This document shows positions 8,511 through 18,075 of a stretch of DNA of 64,000 bases, in pieces. The DNA comes from an uncultured Paracoccaceae bacterium (lineage in GTDB: Bacteria > Pseudomonadota > Alphaproteobacteria > Rhodobacterales > Rhodobacteraceae). How positions within the stretch are numbered: the stretch's first letter is position 1; each line of letters starts with the position of its first letter. Under the pieces are notes generated by a model. It was not told the DNA's origin, ran no database searches, and saw only the letters and a program-made list of their open reading frames with translations. Both the position numbers and the translations under genes were made by a program. Location of the stretch: NCBI GenBank assembly GCA_938005545.1, contig CALKXV010000021.1, forward strand, positions 1-64,000, given 5' to 3'.

Positions 8511-8894
8511 TTACCGGGTCCAGTGGTCGCTCGCGGGCCAAATCTGGCGGATAAGGATCGATGTAATGACGATCACGAAAAGATACAGCGCGAAAATACC
8601 GCTTAGGGCATAGATCAACAGGCCCACATCCGGAACGCGCGGCATATCGCGCCCTTGGGCAAGGTTCGTGATGACAACGGTTAAAATGACAAGTGCAACG
8701 CAGAACCCGGCGCGCACAAGAGCTTCGCGCGCCTGGACCTGCCCGGTGGCAACAACGGCGATGGCCGGGATGAACAGGTAAAGCGGTGATAAATCCTGGT
8801 TGGCCAAAGTACGATCAGTGGCAATCAGAAACAGGGCGGCCGCAAGGGCGCAGAACGCAGCCCTGCTGCGCGCCAATGGGGATTGCGGGATCAT
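8511..8894 (-). CDS. Small membrane protein of unknown function
   Basis: A 127-residue protein made almost entirely of four hydrophobic helices (around residues 12-27, 38-50, 60-80 and 92-115), ending in a polar tail. No family motif is recognised. It begins 18 nt after the stop of the LysE-family exporter gene and ends 43 nt before gpt, so it is probably part of a fabI-lysE-orf-gpt transcription unit. Confidence 0.6.
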   Translation of the reverse strand: MIPQSPLARSRAAFCALAAALFLIATDRTLANQDLSPLYLFIPAIAVVATGQVQAREALVRAGFCVALVILTVVITNLAQGRDMPRVPDVGLLIYALSGIFALYLFVIVITSILIRQIWPASDHWTR

Positions 8895-8912
8895 ACTGTT
8901 CGAACCATCGCC

Positions 8913-9521
8913 TTAGCGATCGATCAAAAGGCGGACGCCAAGCGCTCCTAAAACCCCGGCGGCCAAACGGTCGGTGATGGCTTTCGCGTTGAGATAACGA
9001 CACCGAATAACTTCAGTCGACAAAAGGATCGCAAGGGTTGGTTGAACAATAAGTTCGACCAGAAGATGATTGCTAAAAATCAATACCTTATAAGTTGCAG
9101 TTAATTCCGCCGGAAAGATCACAAGGATCACAGCGGCCGAAAACAGCACGGATTTCGGATTTCCGAGATTGATCAACATGCCTTGACGGAAATACCTTGA
9201 ATGGGCGGTTCTGGCGCCGTCTTTCAAGGGTTCACGCGCAGTCCGCCACATCTGGACAGCCACCCAGATCAAATAGGCGGCCCCAACAGTTTTCAGCGCC
9301 AAGTACGCCCAAGGGAAAAGCGTAAAGAGCGCATCCAGCCCAAGAAGCGCCGCTGCCGTCCAAAGTGCGGCCATCAAGCCGAGCCCGAAAGCCGCCGCGA
9401 TGCCCGCGCTGCGCCCTTCGGCCATGGTGGTGCGGATCAGAAATAACAGCGAAGGACCGGGGCTTGCGATGGCCGCCAAAAGCGTAAGGTTGAACGCAAT
9501 CAGATGCTCGACACCCAGCAC
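8913..9521 (-). CDS. LysE/RhtB family amino-acid exporter
   Basis: A 202-residue inner-membrane exporter of the LysE/RhtB family, which pumps out amino acids such as lysine, threonine or homoserine. The N-terminal helix with SPGPSLLFLIRTTMAEG carries the family's P-G-P motif, followed by GIAAAFGLGLMAALW and an NLGNPKSVLF segment. About six membrane helices are visible. The start is GTG at 9521, only 4 nt after the fabI stop codon, so it is co-transcribed with fabI. Substrate cannot be predicted. Confidence 0.85.
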   Translation of the reverse strand: MLGVEHLIAFNLTLLAAIASPGPSLLFLIRTTMAEGRSAGIAAAFGLGLMAALWTAAALLGLDALFTLFPWAYLALKTVGAAYLIWVAVQMWRTAREPLKDGARTAHSRYFRQGMLINLGNPKSVLFSAAVILVIFPAELTATYKVLIFSNHLLVELIVQPTLAILLSTEVIRCRYLNAKAITDRLAAGVLGALGVRLLIDR

Positions 9522-9525
9522 GAGA

Positions 9526-10332
9526 TTAGCCCCGTGTCATGTCCGGCGCGTCGGGGTTTTTCATTCCAACGATGTGATACCCGGCATCCACATGGTGGGT
9601 TTCGCCCGTGACGCCTGCGCCAAGATCCGACAGAAGATACAAGGCCGAACCACCCACGTCATCGATTGTGACATTGCGGCGCAAAGGCGAATTCAGCTCG
9701 TTCCACTTCAGGATATAGCGGAAATCACCGATGCCCGACGCCGCAAGGGTCTTGATGGTTCCGGCACTGATCGCGTTGCAGCGAATACCGTCGCGGCCCA
9801 CGTCTTCGGCAATATAACGCACCGAGGCCTCCAATGCGGCCTTACACACGCCCATGACATTGTAATGCGGCATAACGCGTTCGGACCCGTAATAGGTCAA
9901 CGTCAAAAGCGATCCGCCATCCGGCATGATCGCGGTGGCACGCTTGGCGACGGCAGTGAATGAGTAAACCGAAATGTCCATCGACATCAGGAAGTTATCG
10001 CGCGACGTTTCCAGATACCGGCCTCGCAGTTCGTTCTTGTCGGAAAATCCGATGGCGTGGACCAGAAAGTCCATCTTGCCCCAGCGTTTTTCGATTTCAG
10101 CAAACAGGGCGTCGACGCTATCCATGTCGGCCACGTCGCAAGGTAGCACAAAGTCCGACCCCAATTGTTGTGCCAGCGGATCGACGCGCTTTTTCAACGC
10201 TTCACCCTGATATGAAAAGCACAATTCTGCGCCTTGGTCTGCGACTGCTTTTGCGATGCCCCATGCGATGGATTTATCGTTTGCGAGCCCCATGATCAGG
10301 CCTCGCTTGCCTGCCATAAGTCCTGCTGCCAT
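9526..10332 (-). CDS. fabI: Enoyl-[acyl-carrier-protein] reductase (NADH)
   Basis: A 268-residue FabI, a short-chain dehydrogenase-fold enzyme that reduces trans-2-enoyl-ACP in fatty acid elongation. The N-terminal [19 protein letters not shown] is the FabI variant of the dinucleotide-binding loop. The catalytic Y157 and K164 sit in YNVMGVCK, and [13 protein letters not shown] is the substrate-binding loop region. Length is typical. This is the target of triclosan-type inhibitors in other bacteria. It is divergent from pdxH with a 77-bp shared upstream region and heads the minus-strand cluster towards gpt. Confidence 0.97.
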   Translation of the reverse strand: MAAGLMAGKRGLIMGLANDKSIAWGIAKAVADQGAELCFSYQGEALKKRVDPLAQQLGSDFVLPCDVADMDSVDALFAEIEKRWGKMDFLVHAIGFSDKNELRGRYLETSRDNFLMSMDISVYSFTAVAKRATAIMPDGGSLLTLTYYGSERVMPHYNVMGVCKAALEASVRYIAEDVGRDGIRCNAISAGTIKTLAASGIGDFRYILKWNELNSPLRRNVTIDDVGGSALYLLSDLGAGVTGETHHVDAGYHIVGMKNPDAPDMTRG

Positions 10333-10409
10333 GTTTTATCCTTCGGCGTATGTACGGTGGGCTGGGTTTATGCGATCAGACCGTGTGCATCAAGAGCGAG
10401 AGGCAGGCC

Positions 10410-11015
10410 ATGACAGATCGAGACGATATCTTTGCAGGCGACGACCCATTCGTGATTGCCAAGCGGTGGCTGGCGGAAGCCTTTGAGCGTGAAGTGAATG
10501 ACGCCAATGCCATGGCATTGTCGACTGTAGATTCAGAGGGGCTTCCGAATGCGCGTATGGTTCTATTGAAAGACATCGAAGACGATGCCTTCGTTTTCTA
10601 CACCAACTACAACAGCAAAAAGGGTCAGGAGCTGGCCGAAAGCGGCAAGGCTGCATTTGTGATCCACTGGAAGTCCCTGCGCCGACAAATCCGTGCACGC
10701 GGAATCGTAACCCGAGAAGAGGGGCCGAAAGCGGACGCCTACTTCGAAAGCCGTTCGCTCAAAAGCAGGATTGGCGCCTGGGCATCCAAACAATCGGAAC
10801 CTTTGAAATCGCGCGAGGTTCTGATGGCCGAAGCCGCAATGATGGGCGTAACTCATGGGCTGTCTCCGAAGCGTCCGCCGTTTTGGGGTGGGTTTCGTAT
10901 AAAACCTCAGGAAATCGAGCTTTGGGCCGACGGAGAATACCGTCTTCACAACCGTTTTAAGTGGTCTCGGAGCGATCACGCTGGTGCGTGGGATGTTCAA
11001 AGACTGTATCCCTAA
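10410..11015 (+). CDS. pdxH: Pyridoxamine 5'-phosphate oxidase
   Basis: A 201-residue FMN enzyme that oxidises pyridoxamine or pyridoxine 5'-phosphate to pyridoxal 5'-phosphate. Family elements are [43 protein letters not shown] and the C-terminal NRFKWSR followed by WDVQRLYP. The start at 10410 (MTDRDDIF) is preferred over 10350 because it gives the usual N-terminus and follows a GAGAGGC purine tract. It is transcribed away from fabI. Confidence 0.95.
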   Translation: MTDRDDIFAGDDPFVIAKRWLAEAFEREVNDANAMALSTVDSEGLPNARMVLLKDIEDDAFVFYTNYNSKKGQELAESGKAAFVIHWKSLRRQIRARGIVTREEGPKADAYFESRSLKSRIGAWASKQSEPLKSREVLMAEAAMMGVTHGLSPKRPPFWGGFRIKPQEIELWADGEYRLHNRFKWSRSDHAGAWDVQRLYP

Positions 11016-11141
11016 TCAAAATCTGCACATAAAATCACCGAATAATGAGGCTTTAAAGTTGCATTAGTTCATGTCCTTGGCCCAATGTATCGGAAAAATG
11101 GTGGGTGTAATGCCAACAAATTGTGGGTGGAAGCCCGAGGG

Positions 11142-11702
11142 ATGATGCAACAGATGAGCGACGCCGAAAATGACGGGGCGCGCGTCACCGGGACCGTTAA
11201 GTGGTTTGATCCGTCGAAGGGGTTTGGCTTCGTCGTTTCGGATCAAGGAGGACCGGACATACTGCTCCATGCCAATGTTCTGCGGAACTTTGGGCAATCC
11301 TCTGTCGCTGACGCGGCTGGGATCGAAATCCTTGTTCAAGAGACAGCGCGCGGCATTCAGGCCGTCGAAGTCTTGCAGATCGAACCACCTATCGCTGTGG
11401 ACATCGAAGAAGATTACACGGCTGGCGGCGAAATTGCCGAACCCGTTGATCTGTCTTTGCCTTTGGTTCCGGCACGCGTGAAATGGTTTGACAAGGCCAA
11501 GGGCTTTGGCTTTGCCAATATCTTTGGACGAGACGAAGACGTCTTTCTTCACATCGAAGTTTTGCGCCGGTCCGGGTTGGCTGACTTGCAGCCCGGCGAA
11601 GCGGTGTCGCTGCGCGTGGTTGAAGGCAAGCGTGGTCGCATGGCCACACAGGTGACATCATGGGAAGCAGCGTTGAAATCCGACGAAGACCCGTCGCTCT
11701 AA
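11142..11702 (+). CDS. Two-domain cold-shock protein
   Basis: A 186-residue protein with two cold-shock domains. Domain 1 has GTVKWFDPSKGFGFVV (RNP1) followed by ILLHANVL in place of the usual VFVH; domain 2 has ARVKWFDKAKGFGFAN and VFLHIEVL. An acidic linker of about 40 residues separates them. Such tandem CSD proteins bind single-stranded RNA/DNA and are common in alphaproteobacteria. The start at 11142 follows a GAGGG ribosome site; an in-frame ATG 9 nt later is also possible. Its 3' end overlaps the DUF192 gene by 43 nt. Confidence 0.9.
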   Translation: MMQQMSDAENDGARVTGTVKWFDPSKGFGFVVSDQGGPDILLHANVLRNFGQSSVADAAGIEILVQETARGIQAVEVLQIEPPIAVDIEEDYTAGGEIAEPVDLSLPLVPARVKWFDKAKGFGFANIFGRDEDVFLHIEVLRRSGLADLQPGEAVSLRVVEGKRGRMATQVTSWEAALKSDEDPSL

Positions 11703-12148
11703 CACTCCTCACTTTTTTGGCGACGACCGGCACGGCTTTGGCTGAATGCTCGGTTGATCGCGTGGACCTGAAGGGCGACTGGGGCCAAGCGCGGTTTTCT
11801 GTTGAACTGGCCGATGATGCGGGCGAGCGATCCCAGGGATTGATGCACCGTGAAACTATGGCGCGCAGTGCGGGCATGTTGTTTGCATATGAAACCCCAC
11901 AATACGTTTCGTTCTGGATGCGCAATACGCTGATCCCTCTGGACATGGTGTTTATGGATGCGACAGGCGTGGTGCGCCGGGTTCATGAAAACGCGATACC
12001 TCTGGATGAAACCGCGATTGAGGGCGGCGAAGACATTCAGTACGTGCTTGAAATCAATGGCGGTCTAGCCGGTCGGCTGGGCATTTCGCCGGGCTCGATG
12101 TTGCGTCATCCAGTGATCGGAGACGGTGCTGCTTGGCCTTGCGAGTAG
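11660..12148 (+). CDS. Secreted DUF192 family protein
   Basis: A 162-residue exported protein. After an arginine-rich start and hydrophobic stretch (VALTLLTFLATTGTALA) comes a DUF192 domain with the hallmarks RSQGLMHRETM, GMLFAYE, VSFWMRNTLIPLDMVFMD and NAIPLDE. The family is small and beta-rich, and its function is unknown. It starts inside the end of the cold-shock gene in another frame (43-nt overlap), so the two are very likely co-expressed. Confidence 0.85.
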   Translation: MGSSVEIRRRPVALTLLTFLATTGTALAECSVDRVDLKGDWGQARFSVELADDAGERSQGLMHRETMARSAGMLFAYETPQYVSFWMRNTLIPLDMVFMDATGVVRRVHENAIPLDETAIEGGEDIQYVLEINGGLAGRLGISPGSMLRHPVIGDGAAWPCE

Positions 12149-12206
12149 AAAATTCATCCGCCAGTAAAAAAGTTTCGTAAAAACGGCATAAGAAATTTGC
12201 GCTCAC

Positions 12207-12815
12207 TCAGATTTCAGGTAAGCAGTGCTTCGAGTCGGGGCGTGGCGCAGTCTGGTAGCGCACCTGTTTTGGGTACAGGGGGTCGTGAGTTCGAATCTCG
12301 CCGCCCCGACCATTTTCCAAAATCCTGGATACATGACAATTCCCACACGTGCGTGGGGCGGGCGAAAGACTATTTTGGCGGGTCCAGCGATGTTCGACGT
12401 CGATCAGGCTGACCCCATCATCATAGGTTTCCAATTCCCGTGAAACTTCGACCAGCCCTTCTCGGCGATAGAACCGTCGTGCTTCTGAATTTTTTTCGTA
12501 GGCCCAGACGGTGATCCAATCCCGGTCAGCTTTTGCGAGATCCAGTAAGACTTTTCCAGCACCCAAACCTCGCGCCGATTTGGCAAGATAAAGTGCCGAG
12601 ATGTTGTCATGCTTTCGTACGCAGAAGCCAACGACAGTGTCATTGTTTTCCGCGACCCAAGCCGAATCTTTTGTCAAAATCTCGGTCCAGAAGGCCGTCA
12701 TTGGGCCAAGGTCGTCTAAGGTGGTCATCCAGGGCGTTTCGGCGCCCCAATCGCGGATGATTGTTGCGCAAACGGTCGCATCCAATGGTTGGGCGGTGCG
12801 GAAGGTATGTTCCAT
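12207..12815 (-). CDS. GNAT acetyltransferase whose C-terminal tail reads through the antisense strand of tRNA-Pro
   Basis: A 202-residue frame. Residues 1-144 are a standard GNAT N-acetyltransferase: SAWVAENNDTVVGF, LYLAKSARGLGAGKVLLDLA (acetyl-CoA loop) and VWAYEKNSEARRFYRREG. The remaining 58 residues have no GNAT character, and residues 168-194 are the translated antisense strand of the tRNA-Pro gene (the well-known spurious EIRTHDP-type peptide). Codon 147 is CAA, one transition from TAA, so an ancestral stop just past the domain may have been lost; this is inference. The start at 12815 is chosen because the upstream extension has no family match. Substrate unknown. Confidence 0.7.
   Translation of the reverse strand: MEHTFRTAQPLDATVCATIIRDWGAETPWMTTLDDLGPMTAFWTEILTKDSAWVAENNDTVVGFCVRKHDNISALYLAKSARGLGAGKVLLDLAKADRDWITVWAYEKNSEARRFYRREGLVEVSRELETYDDGVSLIDVEHRWTRQNSLSPAPRTCGNCHVSRILENGRGGEIRTHDPLYPKQVRYQTAPRPDSKHCLPEI
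12236..12312 (+). tRNA. tRNA-Pro (anticodon TGG)
   Basis: A 77-nt tRNA with encoded CCA. The acceptor stem CGGGGCG (12236-12242) pairs with CGCCCCG (12302-12308). The anticodon stem CCTGT/ACAGG closes a TTTGGGT loop giving anticodon TGG, and the T arm contains GTTCGAATC. It reads CCA and, with modification, other proline codons. It lies wholly inside the 3' end of the GNAT gene on the opposite strand. Confidence 0.97.
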
Positions 12816-13377
12816 AGTTGACGGGTTAAGCTGTATATAGTTTGCAGTCCACCGGTTTGCTGGATGCATGCCACTAGATGTAGTGTTGCAAATTCATGCG
12901 GTACAAGCGGCAAACGACGCTCAACACACATTTTGAAACCGCTCGTGACAGTGTCGCTCAGAAAGTTTTCGAGTGTGATTATTGTCCTGCGACCTTCGCT
13001 CAATTTCCTAAGAACGAAGTATAAGGTGTTGATCATGCGGGGGTGTTTCTGACGTGCTTTGGGAAGCGCTTGCACTCAACAGAATCGCCGAATTGAACGT
13101 TGCGGTAAGTCAACCGAAAATTGCCGGAATTTGTTGTTGACGAATCCGTTACAATCGCTGCAAGTTGTGTAAGTCGATCGGGAGGCCACAAGATATTGTG
13201 GTGGTCGGCGGGGACGATAAGCCAATCACGGTGAACCTCGTAAGAGGGACCAAACCATACACAACACAGTGACGTGTATGGGATCGGTGAACGTGTCTTC
13301 GCAACTGACCGGCAGAATAAAGCACGGAAATCGGGCCACACCAGAACGGTTCGAAAAAAAACAGGACTTGGGGCACT
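12816..13377 (+). promoter_or_regulatory. Upstream region of nrdJ, about 560 bp
   Basis: This long gap has no supported gene; the minus-strand frames here lack any family feature. It contains two kinds of palindromes. NrdR-like boxes are listed separately (13155-13201), and a further single 13-of-16 match lies at 12871-12886. An 8-bp inverted repeat CCATACAC/GTGTATGG is at 13255-13262 and 13274-13281 with an 11-nt spacer. I looked for a cobalamin riboswitch, plausible for a B12-dependent enzyme, and saw no B12-box-like sequence. Confidence 0.5.
13155..13201 (+). promoter_or_regulatory. Candidate pair of NrdR boxes upstream of nrdJ
   Basis: CCACAAGATATTGTGG at 13186-13201 matches 13 of 16 positions of the NrdR consensus (acaCwAtATaTwGtgt). 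A weaker match, 10 of 16 but with an intact TTGTGT half, lies at 13155-13170. The two are 31 bp apart centre to centre, about three helical turns, which is the spacing usual for NrdR, the ATP/dATP-sensing repressor of ribonucleotide reductase genes. The pair lies about 180 bp before the nrdJ ATG. Confidence 0.55.
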
Positions 13378-16300
13378 ATGAAGATTGAACGCATCTTTAC
13401 TGAGGCGGGGAAAGACGCCTACGCATCCGTTGATTTCACAACGACATCGTCAGAAATTCGGAATCCCGACGGAACAACCGTTTTCAAACTGGACGACGTG
13501 AAAGTTCCCGCGGCTTGGAGCCAAGTGGCATCCGATGTGATCGCGCAGAAGTATTTCCGAAAAGCTGGCGTGCCTGCGGTTCTTAAGAAAGTTCGCGAAA
13601 AAGGTGTGCCGTCGTTCCTGTGGCGTTCGGTTCCAGACGAAGCGGCCATGGCGGATATGCCCGAGGCGGACCGTTTTGGCGGCGAAATCAGCGCAGCACA
13701 GGTCTTTGACCGATTGGCAGGCGCTTGGTGTTATTGGGGTTGGAAGGGCGGTTATTTTTCGTCCGAAGATGATGCGCGCGCTTATTTCGACGAAATGCGC
13801 TATATGCTGGCGACACAACGTGCGGCACCTAACAGCCCACAGTGGTTCAACACCGGCCTGCATTGGGCTTACGGCATCGATGGGCCAAGCCAGGGCCATC
13901 ACTATGTGGACTATAAGACGGGCAAGTTGACCAAATCCAACAGTGCCTATGAGCACCCGCAGCCTCATGCCTGTTTCATCCAATCCTGCGCCGATGATCT
14001 GGTGAACGACGGCGGCATCATGGACCTTTGGGTTCGCGAAGCCCGTCTGTTCAAATACGGATCCGGCACAGGCACCAATTTCAGCCATCTGCGCGGCGCG
14101 GGCGAAAGCCTGTCCGGTGGTGGTAAATCTTCCGGTCTGATGGGGTTCCTGAAGATCGGCGATCGTGCGGCCGGCGCGATCAAATCAGGCGGGACCACCC
14201 GTCGAGCAGCGAAGATGGTGATCGTTGACGCGGATCACCCAGACATCGAAGACTTTATTAATTGGAAAGTCATTGAAGAGCAGAAAGTCGCGTCGATCGT
14301 CGCCGGCTCGAAGATGCACGAGCAACACTTGAACGGCATCTTCGCGGCGATCAAAGCGTGGGACGGAGCAGAAGCAGACGCTTTTGATCCATCCAAGAAC
14401 GAGACATTGAAAGCGACCATTCGCGCCGCCAAGAAAGCCGCGATCCCCGAAACCTATGTCAAGCGCGTGCTGGATTATGCGCGTCAGGGCTATACGGCGA
14501 TTGAATTCCCGACTTACGACACCGATTGGGATTCCGAAGCCTATTCAAGTGTTTCCGGGCAGAACTCAAACAATTCGATCCGTGTCACAGACGCTTTCCT
14601 GCAAGCGGTGAAAGATGACGCGAACTGGCGGCTGACCAACCGAAAAGACGGCAGCGTCGCCAAAACGATCAAAGCGCGTGATCTGTGGGAACAAGTCGGC
14701 CACGCCGCTTGGGCCTGTGCTGATCCGGGCATTCAATACCACGATACCGTCAACGCCTGGCACACATGCCCCGAAGACGGTGAAATCCGCGGATCGAACC
14801 CGTGCTCGGAATACATGTTCCTGGACGACACGGCCTGTAACCTTGCATCCATGAACTTGCTGACGTTTTATTCGGATGGCAAGTTTCAGGCGGGCGACTA
14901 TATGCACGCCACGCGTCTGTGGACCCTGACACTGGAAATCAGCGTGACAATGGCGCAGTTCCCATCAAAGGAAATCGCGCAACTGTCGTACGACTTCCGA
15001 ACGTTGGGATTGGGCTATGCCAATATCGGCGGCCTGTTGATGAACATGGGCTTTGGATATGACAGCGACGAAGGCCGCGCTATGGGCGGCGCATTGTCGG
15101 CAATCATGACCGGTGTGGCCTATGCGACCTCGGCAGAGATTGCCAAGGAACTGGGGCCGTTCGCCAAGTACAAAAAGAACTCCAAGCACATGCTGCGGGT
15201 CATTCGCAATCACCGCAACGCGGCTCACGGCAAAACCGACGGCTACGAAGCGATGAACGTGAACCCGGTGGCCTTGGATCTGGTGAACTGCCCGGATCAA
15301 AGCCTGACCAAACTGGCGGCCAAAGCCTGGGACGAAGCGCTGAAGCTGGGCGAAAAGCACGGGTTTAGAAATGCCCAAGCCACCGTGATTGCGCCCACGG
15401 GAACAATCGGTCTGGTGATGGATTGTGATACGACCGGGATCGAACCTGATTTTGCGCTGGTGAAGTTCAAGAAGCTGGCCGGTGGTGGATACTTCAAAAT
15501 CATCAACCAGTCGGTTCCTGCCGCCTTGGAAAAACTGGGTTACGGATCGGCTCAGATCGAAGAGATCGTGTCTTACGCCGTCGGCCACGGCACACTTGGC
15601 AACGCGCCCGGCATCAACCACACCTCACTTGTAGGCCACGGATTTGGTCAAACCGAGATCGACAAGATCGAAGCGGCCCTGCCGTCGGCTTTCGACATCC
15701 GGTTCGTGTTCAACCAATGGACCTTGGGCGAAGAATTCTGCACCGGTATCCTGGGCATTCCTGCCGAAAAGCTGGTCGATCCGTCCTTCGATCTGCTGCG
15801 GTGCCTTGGGTTCTCTAAGAAAGACATCGAAGCGGCCAACGACCACGTGTGCGGAACAATGACGCTGGAAGGTGCACCGCATCTGTCAGAAGATCACTAC
15901 CACGTCTTCGATTGCGCCAACCCCTGCGGCAAGAAGGGCAAGCGGTTCCTGTCTGTCGAAAGCCACATCACGATGATGGCCGCCGCTCAGTCCTTCATTT
16001 CGGGTGCGATCAGCAAAACGATCAACATGCCGAACGACGCCTCTATTGAGGATTGCAAAGACGCCTATGAATTGTCGTGGTCGCTGGGAGTGAAAGCCAA
16101 TGCGCTTTACCGCGATGGTTCGAAACTGTCGCAGCCCTTGGCGGCCGCTTTGGTCGACGACGACGAGGATGCCGCCGAAGTTCTGGAAAGCGGCACACCA
16201 CATGAAAAAGCCGCCGTTCTGGCAGAAAAGATGGTCGAAAAGGTCATCATCAAAGAGGTGTCCAAAGGCCGCGAACGGATGCCCGAACGCCGCCGTGGGT

Positions 16301-17058
16301 ACACGCAAAAGGCCATCGTGGGCGGGCACAAAGTCTATCTGCGCACGGGCGAATATGCGGACAATACGCTTGGTGAAATCTTCATCGACATGCACAAGGA
16401 AGGCGCTGGCTTCCGCGCCATGATGAACAACTTCGCCATCGCGGTGTCGGTTGGTCTGCAATACGGCGTGCCTTTGGAAGAATTCGTCGATGCCTTTACC
16501 TTCACCAAATTCGAACCCGCTGGTATGGTTCAGGGCAACGACAGCATCAAAAACGCATCGTCCATCCTGGATTACATCTTCCGCGAATTGGCCGTGTCTT
16601 ATCTGGATCGAAATGATCTGGCCCACGTCAAACCCGAAGGCGTCAGTTTTGACGATCTGGGGCGCGGCGAGGAAGAAGGCAAACGCAACTTCCGCGAGGT
16701 TCCGGGGTCTAACGGTTCTGACCCCGTCGAAGTTCTGAAACGCGTCGCTTCTGCCGGTTACACTCGCGGCCGTGTGCCACAAGAGCTGATGTTGGTTCAT
16801 GGCGGCGCAGGGGCCACGGCGCTCAGCGACGCTGGTGACCCGGCTGTGGTTCTGGAAACTCTGGTCCCGGAAATAAGCACCAAAGGTCTGGCGGAAACCT
16901 CCGTCGGAACCGGAGCGCTTGGCTTGGACGACCGCTCAAAAGCGAAAATGCAGGGCTACGAAGGCGACCCTTGCGGCGATTGCGGAAATTACACGCTGGT
17001 GCGCAACGGCACCTGCATGAAGTGCAACACCTGCGGCGGAACGTCAGGGTGTAGCTAA
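13378..17058 (+). CDS. nrdJ: Vitamin B12-dependent class II ribonucleoside-diphosphate reductase
   Basis: A 1226-residue class II ribonucleotide reductase that makes deoxynucleotides using adenosylcobalamin to generate the thiyl radical, so no oxygen or diiron subunit is needed. The radical-bearing cysteine is in [11 protein letters not shown] (C476). Other landmarks are [46 protein letters not shown] and [14 protein letters not shown]. The C-terminus ends in a cysteine-rich zinc-ribbon ([15 protein letters not shown] plus CMKCNTCGG-type pairs) that relays electrons. It is a single gene with a long regulated upstream region and a structured region plus terminator downstream. It is the only reductase in the window. 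Confidence 0.98.
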   Translation: MKIERIFTEAGKDAYASVDFTTTSSEIRNPDGTTVFKLDDVKVPAAWSQVASDVIAQKYFRKAGVPAVLKKVREKGVPSFLWRSVPDEAAMADMPEADRFGGEISAAQVFDRLAGAWCYWGWKGGYFSSEDDARAYFDEMRYMLATQRAAPNSPQWFNTGLHWAYGIDGPSQGHHYVDYKTGKLTKSNSAYEHPQPHACFIQSCADDLVNDGGIMDLWVREARLFKYGSGTGTNFSHLRGAGESLSGGGKSSGLMGFLKIGDRAAGAIKSGGTTRRAAKMVIVDADHPDIEDFINWKVIEEQKVASIVAGSKMHEQHLNGIFAAIKAWDGAEADAFDPSKNETLKATIRAAKKAAIPETYVKRVLDYARQGYTAIEFPTYDTDWDSEAYSSVSGQNSNNSIRVTDAFLQAVKDDANWRLTNRKDGSVAKTIKARDLWEQVGHAAWACADPGIQYHDTVNAWHTCPEDGEIRGSNPCSEYMFLDDTACNLASMNLLTFYSDGKFQAGDYMHATRLWTLTLEISVTMAQFPSKEIAQLSYDFRTLGLGYANIGGLLMNMGFGYDSDEGRAMGGALSAIMTGVAYATSAEIAKELGPFAKYKKNSKHMLRVIRNHRNAAHGKTDGYEAMNVNPVALDLVNCPDQSLTKLAAKAWDEALKLGEKHGFRNAQATVIAPTGTIGLVMDCDTTGIEPDFALVKFKKLAGGGYFKIINQSVPAALEKLGYGSAQIEEIVSYAVGHGTLGNAPGINHTSLVGHGFGQTEIDKIEAALPSAFDIRFVFNQWTLGEEFCTGILGIPAEKLVDPSFDLLRCLGFSKKDIEAANDHVCGTMTLEGAPHLSEDHYHVFDCANPCGKKGKRFLSVESHITMMAAAQSFISGAISKTINMPNDASIEDCKDAYELSWSLGVKANALYRDGSKLSQPLAAALVDDDEDAAEVLESGTPHEKAAVLAEKMVEKVIIKEVSKGRERMPERRRGYTQKAIVGGHKVYLRTGEYADNTLGEIFIDMHKEGAGFRAMMNNFAIAVSVGLQYGVPLEEFVDAFTFTKFEPAGMVQGNDSIKNASSILDYIFRELAVSYLDRNDLAHVKPEGVSFDDLGRGEEEGKRNFREVPGSNGSDPVEVLKRVASAGYTRGRVPQELMLVHGGAGATALSDAGDPAVVLETLVPEISTKGLAETSVGTGALGLDDRSKAKMQGYEGDPCGDCGNYTLVRNGTCMKCNTCGGTSGCS

Positions 17059-17069
17059 CACGAATAGGA

Positions 17070-17321
17070 TGGCGCGGAGTCACTGCCGCGCTGTCCGAAC
17101 GAAGGGGGTTTCTTGAAATCCCCGGGTCAGGAGACGCAGAGCTCCGCTGGTCCTGAACCAGTACACTCTGCTCCAAGGGTTGCTGCTGCGATCTAAGGAA
17201 TACGGGGTGGGTGCGCTCACCCTCAACGCTGGTCAGGCCGCAGGCAAAAAAACCGGGCGGTATAAAGAGTGAGCCTGGCAAGCGAACCTCAGGGGGGTCT
17301 TCGGATCCCCCTTTTTCTTTG
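17070..17321 (+). ncRNA. Candidate structured RNA downstream of nrdJ, ending in an intrinsic terminator
   Basis: The 268 bp between nrdJ and ilvN carry no gene but a series of hairpins: GCGCGG/CCGCGC (17072-17091), an 8-bp stem with a CTTG loop (17104-17123), TCAGGA/TCCTGA (17127-17156) and GGGTG/CACCC (17209-17222), then the terminator at 17292-17311. The stretch CCAAGGGTTGCTGCTGCG (17173-17190), preceded by TGAACCA, resembles the conserved 3' half of 6S RNA, but I could not build the expected closing stem. It may be an independent RNA or simply the structured 3' UTR of nrdJ. Confidence 0.35.
17292..17321 (+). terminator. Intrinsic terminator (UUCG loop)
   Basis: An 8-bp stem with one G-U pair (17292-17299 with 17304-17311) closed by a TTCG tetraloop and followed by TTTTTCTTT. 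It is a strong plus-strand terminator 234 nt after the nrdJ stop codon, between nrdJ and the convergent ilvN. Confidence 0.9.
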
Positions 17322-17326
17322 GGTTC

Positions 17327-17896
17327 TTAGGACGCTAATTCGCCGCGCGACAGGGCAACCACGCCGGTGCGCGCGATTTCTGTCAAACCCAAGGGCCACA
17401 TAAGATCGGCGAAAGCGTCGATTTTCTCGGACGTGCCGGTGACTTCGAAGGTGAAACTGTCAAGCGTGCTGTCGACAACATTGGCACGGAAAATGTCGGC
17501 AAGCCGAAGTGCTTCAACCCGCGCATCGCCTTTGCCAGACACTTTGAACAGAGCCAATTCGCGTTCAACGCTCGGGCCTTCAGTCGTCAGGTCATGCACT
17601 TCATGAACCGGAACGATCCGGCCAAGCTGTGCCTTGATCTGTTCGATGACCGACGGTGTGCCCGTGGTTACGACAGTAATGCGGCTTCTGTGGCCGGTGT
17701 GATCCACTTCGGCAACCGTCAGGCTTTCGATGTTGTACCCACGGCCCGAAAACAATCCGATGACACGTGCCAGCACACCTGCTTCGTTGTCCACCATCAC
17801 AGCCAATGTGTGGCGTTCTATCATTTCTTCATGGTGGTCACGAAGATCATAAGCCGAATGCTTCGACGTACCTTTTTTGATTTTTAAAGCTGACAT
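17327..17896 (-). CDS. ilvN: Acetolactate synthase small (regulatory) subunit
   Basis: A 189-residue regulatory subunit of acetolactate synthase. The N-terminal ACT domain begins with HTLAVMVDNEAGVLARVIGLFSGRGYNIESLTVA, the typical valine-binding half, followed by ITVVTTGTPSVIEQIKAQL and a C-terminal domain (FRANVVDSTLDSFTFEVTG). It binds IlvB and confers valine feedback inhibition. It is downstream of ilvB on the same strand but separated by about 950 bp containing a small secreted-protein gene and two terminators, so it probably has its own promoter. Confidence 0.95.
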   Translation of the reverse strand: MSALKIKKGTSKHSAYDLRDHHEEMIERHTLAVMVDNEAGVLARVIGLFSGRGYNIESLTVAEVDHTGHRSRITVVTTGTPSVIEQIKAQLGRIVPVHEVHDLTTEGPSVERELALFKVSGKGDARVEALRLADIFRANVVDSTLDSFTFEVTGTSEKIDAFADLMWPLGLTEIARTGVVALSRGELAS

Positions 17897-18010
17897 GGGC
17901 GTCCTCGTTTCGCTTCGCCGCGGGTTCGTTTGTCTTGCCAGTCGAAAAGGGCCAAGTCAACAAAGCTTGCTGCTATCCAGTCGAACTCAGTGCGACGAGG
18001 AAAGCATCTG

Positions 18011-18049
18011 GACAAAGAAAAAGGTCGCCGGAGGGAGGAGCCGGCGACC
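18011..18049 (-). terminator. Terminator with an anti-Shine-Dalgarno-like loop
   Basis: On the minus strand a perfect 9-bp stem GGTCGCCGG/CCGGCGACC (18049-18041 with 18031-18023) encloses the 9-nt loop CTCCTCCCT and is followed by TTTTTCTTT. It ends the transcript of the small Lys-rich protein gene, whose stop codon is 27 nt upstream. The loop sequence is complementary to ribosome-binding sites and resembles the CCUCCUCCC loops of Rhodobacteraceae small RNAs. Confidence 0.85.
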
Positions 18050-18075
18050 GATTGTGAGGGGGGGTAGGTTAGAGT

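Noticed and set aside
12816-13377. Cobalamin riboswitch upstream of the B12-dependent nrdJ
   Set aside because: I looked for a B12-box-like core and the accompanying helices and did not see them.
15886-16800. A 304-codon minus-strand frame within nrdJ
   Set aside because: Fully antisense to a conserved part of nrdJ; composition is that of a complementary-strand shadow. The same holds for 14965-15621 and 13450-14088.
17070-17210. Firm assignment as 6S RNA
   Set aside because: Only the right-arm motif resembles 6S RNA; no complementary closing stem was found, so it is kept as an unnamed candidate.
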